Part shown: positions 5,604 to 5,768 of the stretch, piece by piece | Position numbering within the stretch: the first letter of the stretch is position 1 | How the letters are laid out: each line of letters begins with the position of its first letter | Source of the DNA: Nitriliruptoraceae bacterium | Lineage (GTDB): Bacteria; Actinomycetota; Nitriliruptoria; Nitriliruptorales; Nitriliruptoraceae | Length of the DNA stretch: 5,768 bases | Reading direction: 5' to 3' | Assembly: GCA_007118045.1 (NCBI GenBank) | Contig: SKTG01000359.1 | Location: 1-5,768, forward strand | Notes under the pieces: generated by a model | Seen by the model: the letters and a program-made list of their open reading frames with translations, nothing else | Told to the model about the DNA's origin: nothing | Database searches by the model: none | Program-made: the position numbers and the translations under genes

Positions 5604-5686
5604 CGGCGGTGGCCGGACGTCACGGCAGCGAGGCCGGTGGGGGATCCATCGTCTCCGGGCGCACTGCCCTGCGGTCCGAGTCGCCC

Positions 5687-5695
5687 AGAGGAGGT
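5687..5695 (+). promoter_or_regulatory. Orphan consensus Shine-Dalgarno
   Basis: AGAGGAGGT contains the full AGGAGGT complement of the 16S rRNA tail. No ATG, GTG or TTG follows at a usable distance: the nearest GTG (5724) is 28 bases away and is followed by a stop after four codons. It may be chance or a decayed start. Confidence 0.2.
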
Positions 5696-5768
5696 CACCG
5701 GGGAGCCCCGGGAATCGCCGGGGGTGTACCGGCCGTGAACCGGCGAGGGGACGCGGGCAGCGGCGCGG

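Larger units (their letters stand above)
5512..5768. other. No recognisable gene in the 3' end of the window
   Basis: Apart from the hairpins, no convincing gene is seen here. Candidate starts after the purine run at 5511-5517 (GTG 5542, ATG 5554) hit a TGA at 5560-5562 within a few codons. One forward frame (5357 onward) is open to the window end, but its codon use is not biased and its translation is Arg/Gly/Ser-rich noise. A gene could begin near GTG 5735 and run off the window; too little is visible to judge. Confidence 0.5.

Noticed and set aside
5435..5698. 87-codon minus-strand frame in the 3' region
   Set aside because: Low-complexity translation, no recognisable motif, and it overlaps hairpins and the DELPF frame.
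5357..5768. GTGA overlap at the HNH stop opening a frame to the window end
   Set aside because: The frame is open for over 130 codons, but third-position bias is weak and the translation is Arg/Gly/Ser-rich without any motif.

Overview
The window is very GC-rich DNA (above 70% by eye) with strong G/C bias at third codon positions, GTG starts and a DUF222/13E12-type HNH nuclease. This suggests a high-GC actinobacterium (Actinomycetota). Nothing in it fixes the genus. All four convincing genes lie on the + strand.

Layout. (1) 5-673: a YigZ/IMPACT-family protein, nearly or fully complete at its 5' end. (2) 674-866: a 193-nt gap with a nested stem-loop and a weak promoter candidate. (3) 867-2024: a 385-residue protein of unknown function. 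(4) 2021-3694: a PYROXD2/CrtI-like FAD-dependent oxidoreductase whose GTG start overlaps the previous stop codon (GTGA). Genes 3 and 4 therefore look like a translationally coupled pair acting in one process. The oxidoreductase has a repeat-built Val/Gly/Pro-rich N-terminus ahead of its FAD fold. (5) 3695-3866: a 172-nt intergenic region with a 19-bp tandem repeat, then a compact promoter with a perfect 13-bp palindrome. (6) 3867-5360: the DUF222-HNH endonuclease, apparently read from a leaderless transcript. (7) 5361-5768: a coding-like stretch in a different frame up to 5511, then hairpins and no recognisable gene.

The most interesting signal is at the 3' end of the HNH gene. At a run of seven C (5286-5292) the coding-like frame seems to move by +1. 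The annotated frame ends soon after in an Arg-rich tail. The +1 frame stays open to 5511 and encodes a Gly/Pro/Ser/Thr/Ala-rich, probably disordered tail ending in GDELPF. That ending resembles the acidic, Pro-Phe-terminated tip by which SSB recruits DNA-repair partners. Explanations are a sequencing indel, a frameshift mutation, programmed +1 frameshifting, or a separate small ORF starting at GTG 5371.

The second signal is the HNH promoter. A -10-like hexamer ends six bases before the ATG, there is no Shine-Dalgarno, and two related CGACCTGT(C)ACAG elements exactly 40 bp apart bracket the promoter and start. Gene functions are recognised from motifs only; no database search was run.
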